32,694 nucleotides of DNA from WJLG01 sp964602485 (GTDB lineage Bacteria > Patescibacteriota > Patescibacteriia > Patescibacteriales > WJLG01): NCBI GenBank assembly GCA_964602485.1, contig CAZRQU010000012.1, positions 1 through 32,694 of the forward strand, given 5' to 3'. The translations under genes were made by a program, and so were the position numbers. Position 1 is the first letter of the stretch. The number at the start of each line of letters is the position of its first letter. The notes beneath the pieces were generated by a model. It worked only from the letters and a program-made list of their open reading frames with translations, was not told the origin of the DNA and searched no databases. Shown here in pieces: positions 29,687 to 32,694 of this stretch.

Positions 29687-31207
29687 TCACACAGACTTGG
29701 GTTGAACCGGGTACTTCCCATGAAAGCAGGCCCCGCAAACACCGCAACCATAAAGATCCTTCACCAAGCCTTTGTATCCTTCCTGGCTGATGTATATCAA
29801 TTCATCAACACCTGCTTCCCGCCTGATCTCTTCAATGGAAAAATTATAGGCGATCAGCTCCTCGTGCGTAGGAAAATTCATGCCGTAGAAACAAGGGCTG
29901 ATGATCGGCGGGTAAAGAACGGCTATACTCACCTTGGCCGCCCCGGCTTGCCTGGCCATTTCCACCACTCGCTTAACGGTATTGCTTCTAACAATGGAAT
30001 CATCAACTAAGATGATATTCTTGCCGGATAAAGTGACAAAGTCCGGATCGTCTTCCGGTATGACCTTAGGTTTAGGGTCATCTACGGCGTGTAGCTTCCA
30101 GCCGACCCTTTTCAAACGACCGCCGGCATCCGGATTAGTGAATGTACGCAAAGCTCCACCCATTGGATCATGACTCCTGTGAAAAAGGATCTCATTCGAA
30201 ACCCCCAAAGCTTTAGCCAGACCATAAGCTCCATAAACACCAGAATCCGGGATGGCCGAAACTATATCAGCTTTAAGGTTTAGATTCTCAAGCGCTATCT
30301 GTCGTCCACATCGCCTACGGAAATACCAAAAAGGCACACCCATATAATCTGACATAGGATTGGAAAAATAAGCGAACTCGAAAGCGCATGGGCTTGGAGA
30401 AGCTCTGGCGTATTGGACACGCTTAAAACCGCTTTTCCCTTCTTCGAAAACTATCATCTCCCCCGGCTTTATATGGTCTATCTTTCCAACAGGAAAACCA
30501 TTTTGTCTAAGCTTTTTCAAGGGAAATGTTTCCGAAGTTAACAGAAAACCGTCTCCGATAGGCGCCATAGCAAAAGGCCTGATACCATGCCTGTCCCTAA
30601 TGGCAAACATCTTGTCTTCGGTCATTACCAACAAGGAATAAGCGGCCGGCACTTTTTTCAAAGCTTCTCTAATAGCTCCTTCAATTGTCTTCCTGGAAGA
30701 ATTGAGGATCAAGTTCAGTATTATTTCCGTATCCGAACTTGAGTCGAAGCGAGCATGGCCATCTGCCATCAATCTGGAACGAATCTTTTCGTGCCCTATC
30801 AATGTCCCGTTATGAGCGATAGCTAACCAGCCAAAACGGCTATGTCTAACTATCATCGGCTGGATATTCTCCAAAGACCCTGAATTGCCGGCAGTCGAAT
30901 AACGATTATGGAACATGGCCCACCAGCCGGGAAGCTTGGTCTTGAAATCATCATCAGTGAACCTGCTCCCGCTGAATTCGACTGTTACCGAACCATTCTT
31001 CTTCTCTACGAACAATTCCTTGCCTCGACGTGATATACAGCCACAACCTTTCTCTCCTCGGCTAACCTGCAAAGCTCCACAAACCGAAGCTATCTTAGCG
31101 GCATGGCGATAATTGACCACACCGGAAAGACCGCACTCTTCGGGAAAAAGGCGGCGCATATCAAAACTCAGCTCTTCATCGATGCTACCCTTAAGTGCAT
31201 ATGGCAT
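29687..31207 (-). CDS. purF: Amidophosphoribosyltransferase (PurF family)
   Basis: A 506-residue glutamine-PRPP amidotransferase, first enzyme of de novo purine synthesis. The N-terminal glutaminase domain has C25 after a 24-residue leader (PEECGLSGVV), so a propeptide must be removed to expose the nucleophile, as in Bacillus-type enzymes. MFHNRYSTAGNS, LAIAHNGTLI and SSDTEIIL follow. The transferase domain has RDRHGIRPF, CAFEFAYFSNPMS and the PRPP loop NIILVDDSIVRSNTVKRVV, where the usual RGTT is RSNT. Cysteines in PCFYGMNFPT and CGVCGACFHGKYP match those binding an iron-sulfur cluster in the family. A strong Shine-Dalgarno sequence AAGGAGG precedes the ATG. No other purine gene is in the window, so pathway completeness is unknown. 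Confidence 0.9.
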   Translation of the reverse strand: MPYALKGSIDEELSFDMRRLFPEECGLSGVVNYRHAAKIASVCGALQVSRGEKGCGCISRRGKELFVEKKNGSVTVEFSGSRFTDDDFKTKLPGWWAMFHNRYSTAGNSGSLENIQPMIVRHSRFGWLAIAHNGTLIGHEKIRSRLMADGHARFDSSSDTEIILNLILNSSRKTIEGAIREALKKVPAAYSLLVMTEDKMFAIRDRHGIRPFAMAPIGDGFLLTSETFPLKKLRQNGFPVGKIDHIKPGEMIVFEEGKSGFKRVQYARASPSPCAFEFAYFSNPMSDYMGVPFWYFRRRCGRQIALENLNLKADIVSAIPDSGVYGAYGLAKALGVSNEILFHRSHDPMGGALRTFTNPDAGGRLKRVGWKLHAVDDPKPKVIPEDDPDFVTLSGKNIILVDDSIVRSNTVKRVVEMARQAGAAKVSIAVLYPPIISPCFYGMNFPTHEELIAYNFSIEEIRREAGVDELIYISQEGYKGLVKDLYGCGVCGACFHGKYPVQPKSV

Positions 31208-31256
31208 AATATTCCTCCTTGCTTGTATTGGTCTTTAATGAAATGAACGATCCTAC

Positions 31257-31285
31257 ATAATATAACTCTTACATATTTTTTGCAA
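31257..31285 (-). promoter_or_regulatory. Candidate promoter of purF
   Basis: TTGCAA (31280-31285), 17-base spacer, TATTAT (31257-31262), about 45 bases before the AAGGAGG-led start. It abuts the stop codon of the preceding gene. Confidence 0.5.
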
Positions 31286-31286
31286 G

Positions 31287-32138
31287 TTATCGATCACCTT
31301 TTTCTATTAAAATACCGTCAGCTAAAAAAACGATAGACCCCTTCTGAGTATCAAATATCTTTACTCCATTGTCTTGCAGCCTGTTTACCACCGCTTGATC
31401 GGGAAAACCAAAATTATTATCACCGAAAGTGATAACAGCCACTTCAGGGGAAACGGCCTTTATGAATTCTTTTGAGGTTGAAGTATCTGAACCATGATGA
31501 GCGACCTTTAAAATATCTGCTCTCAGGTCTATTTTTGAACCCAAAAGACTTTCTTCCGTCTCTTTTTCTATATCGCCAGTGAACAAAAAGGTGTTTTGTC
31601 CATAGATCAATCTGGCCACTATGGAGGTATTATTTAGATTAGAGACTTTCTTATTCAAAAGATCTTCCTGGGGCCATAATATGTCCAAATGGGAATCTTT
31701 ACCTAGATCTACCCTTTGCCGGCCTGAGATCATCTTTAAAGGAATTTCCTTTTCTTTGATCAACCTAAGCCACTTTAGATATACCGGGCTTGTATGCGAA
31801 GCCCCGGTATACAATATATTTTTGACCTGATATCTTTCTAACACTTCCACCAATCCAACAACATGGTCGGCGTGTGGGTGTGTAAGTATCATTAGATCTA
31901 TGGTTCGATCATAAAAAGGCAAATTCTTGCCTAATTCATGGATCACCGCATTGTCCGGACCGCCATCTATCAAAATATTCTGCCCATACGGTGATTCTAT
32001 CAATACAGAATCACCTTGGCCAATAGATAAAAAGGACACTTCCAAAACATCTCGTTTGGAATGAAGATAAAAAAATAAAAAAAGCGAACCTAAAAGAACG
32101 GTTGCTATAATTACTATTGATACGATTCTCCTTTGCAT
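31287..32138 (-). CDS. Membrane-anchored ComEC/Rec2-type metallo-beta-lactamase domain protein
   Basis: A 283-residue protein with one N-terminal membrane helix (about 5-25) and an extracytoplasmic metallo-beta-lactamase domain of the ComEC type. Visible motifs are FLSIGQGDSVLIESP, ILIDGGPD, the metal ligands in LTHPHADHVVGL, NNTSIVARL, FLFTGDIEKE and LKVAHHGSDTSTS. In natural competence the ComEC domain is thought to degrade the non-imported DNA strand. Here it stands alone without the ComEC channel, as often in CPR genomes, so it could be a secreted-face nuclease or another hydrolase. The ATG lies only five bases after the rpsT terminator T-run, leaving no room for a normal ribosome binding site. 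A leaderless start or an internal start is possible. Confidence 0.82.
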   Translation of the reverse strand: MQRRIVSIVIIATVLLGSLFLFFYLHSKRDVLEVSFLSIGQGDSVLIESPYGQNILIDGGPDNAVIHELGKNLPFYDRTIDLMILTHPHADHVVGLVEVLERYQVKNILYTGASHTSPVYLKWLRLIKEKEIPLKMISGRQRVDLGKDSHLDILWPQEDLLNKKVSNLNNTSIVARLIYGQNTFLFTGDIEKETEESLLGSKIDLRADILKVAHHGSDTSTSKEFIKAVSPEVAVITFGDNNFGFPDQAVVNRLQDNGVKIFDTQKGSIVFLADGILIEKGDR

Positions 32139-32143
32139 ATTTT

Positions 32144-32173
32144 AAAAAATCGCCCACAAAGGGGCGATTTTTT
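32144..32173 (-). terminator. Terminator of rpsT
   Basis: A perfect 12-pair stem AAAAAATCGCCC/GGGCGATTTTTT with a six-base loop. It overlaps the rpsT stop codon (32172-32174), and its T-tract ends five bases before the ATG of the metallo-beta-lactamase gene. Confidence 0.9.
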
Positions 32174-32444
32174 ATTTTTTAGCTTTTTTGGAAGAATTGA
32201 GTTTCTTGTGCAAGCTGGATTTTTTCCTATCTCTAGTGTTGGCTTTGATGATTCTTTTTTTAGCCGCTTTGTCATAGGCTTTCAAAGTCTTTTGAACCAG
32301 CTCATCAGCTTTGGCGTCACCAGCCTCAATGGCTTTTAAGCTTTGTTTGGCCAACTTCTTCAACTCTATGCTGACTCCCAGATTCCTTTGAGCTTTCTTC
32401 TTGCCTTTTCTCAGTTCCTTTTTAGCCGATTTGATATTTGGCAT
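32172..32444 (-). CDS. rpsT: Small ribosomal subunit protein bS20
   Basis: A 90-residue basic helical protein with the S20 start MPNIKSAKKELRKGKKKAQRN, a central helix with few aromatic residues and the motif IIKANTRDRKKSSLHKKLN near the end (family form KGIIHKNKAARKKSRL). S20 is a primary 16S rRNA-binding protein of the 30S body. The length is normal (85-90). No clear Shine-Dalgarno sequence precedes the ATG; the leader is very AT-rich with heptad-like stretches. It is terminated by a strong hairpin that overlaps its stop codon and is probably a single-gene unit. Confidence 0.9.
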   Translation of the reverse strand: MPNIKSAKKELRKGKKKAQRNLGVSIELKKLAKQSLKAIEAGDAKADELVQKTLKAYDKAAKKRIIKANTRDRKKSSLHKKLNSSKKAKK

Positions 32445-32553
32445 ACTATTTACAATTTAAAATTTTTAATTTGAAAATAATCTAAAATCAAAAATTAATA
32501 TAATTATTTATTGATATTTTATTCTCTACCTGGATCAAATAAAACATCCACTG
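32445..32553. other. AT-rich leader of rpsT with heptad-like stretches
   Basis: No gene is visible. From about 32448 the bases can be read in 7-mers such as AATTTAA, AATTTGA and CAAAAAT, consistent with the heptad style elsewhere. No promoter with two good hexamers was found. Confidence 0.35.
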
Positions 32554-32694
32554 GTCGGGGCGGTGAGATTTGCACTTCGCTCATGTCTCCTTCGGAGACT
32601 GCTCAGCATCACGCGCTCACACGCGCGTGAAACTCACAAAACATAAACTTATTTTTTTAAAACCTTATCGGTTTTGTCGGGGCGGTGAGATTTG
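32552..32694. repeat. Hairpin-rich block bounded by two copies of a 19-base tRNA-3'-end-like sequence
   Basis: GTCGGGGCGGTGAGATTTG occurs at 32554-32572 and again at 32676-32694, the last base of the window. On the minus strand it reads like a tRNA T-loop/T-stem plus acceptor end (CAAAT-CTCAC-CGCCCCG-A), and the left copy is followed by CCA. Between the copies lie hairpins GTCTCC/GGAGAC and CACGCG/CGCGTG. The left copy's GTGAGATTT can also pair with AAACTCAC at 32629-32637. A complete tRNA cannot be folded from the left copy; the right one is cut by the window edge. Confidence 0.55.

Noticed and set aside
32554..32694. Complete tRNA gene
   Set aside because: The left copy lacks a matching acceptor 5' strand, D-arm and anticodon arm, and its T-stem partner is displaced; the right copy is cut by the window end.

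Overview
The window looks like a chromosomal segment of a Patescibacteria/CPR bacterium, most likely of the Parcubacteria group. This is an inference from the type of proteins, not from a marker-gene tree. The pointers are a short Rel without its C-terminal regulatory domains, S21 and S20 with weak-leader neighbours, membrane proteins with TrbC/VirB2-like pilin N-termini and thrombospondin type 3 repeats, and a protein joining a sigma-region-4-like helix-turn-helix to a HARE-HTH domain. The sequence is AT-rich, with nearly everything on the minus strand except rel. A 100-base run of N (10288-10387) marks a scaffold gap.

Layout from left to right. Positions 1-826 hold a truncated dgkA and ybeY. 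Positions 1048-13441 are a surface-protein block of four minus-strand genes. Two are large exported proteins (1002 and 2321 residues) that begin with the same two-helix pilin-like module and continue into Ig-like, TIG, Cys-rich and fibronectin-III regions. They are followed by two single-pass proteins with acidic linkers and calcium-binding TSP3 repeats. Rel (13562-15013, plus strand) converges with rpsU-hisS on a bidirectional terminator. Signal peptidase I (16894-17460) has its own promoter and is preceded by a separately promoted, strongly folded RNA. Positions 17700-18112 are a repeat-rich intergenic mosaic, followed by the sigma4/HARE regulator.

Positions 19495-27884 form one tightly packed minus-strand run: yebC, ruvC, glgA-2, a GH57 enzyme, a phosphotransferase, a GT4 glycosyltransferase, an ATP-grasp enzyme and glgA-1. 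Translation factor and recombination genes lead into what looks like an alpha-glucan/glycan metabolism cluster. Positions 28201-28953 hold a compact unit with a consensus promoter, a leaderless valine-rich 31-codon ORF, a terminator that can be disrupted by alternative pairing, an orphan 98-residue gene with a strong ribosome binding site, and a folded 3' RNA with its own terminator. The right end carries ndk, purF, a membrane-anchored ComEC-type metallo-beta-lactamase domain protein and rpsT. The window closes in a hairpin-rich repeat whose 19-base core resembles a tRNA 3' end.

The most unusual signals are: (1) intergenic DNA built of degenerate 7-base units kept in register over up to 30 units at several separate loci; (2) pilin-anchored giant surface proteins, one with a 15-base tandem repeat running up to its start codon; (3) an attenuator-like locus at 28201-28953; (4) an undescribed-looking structured RNA upstream of lepB.
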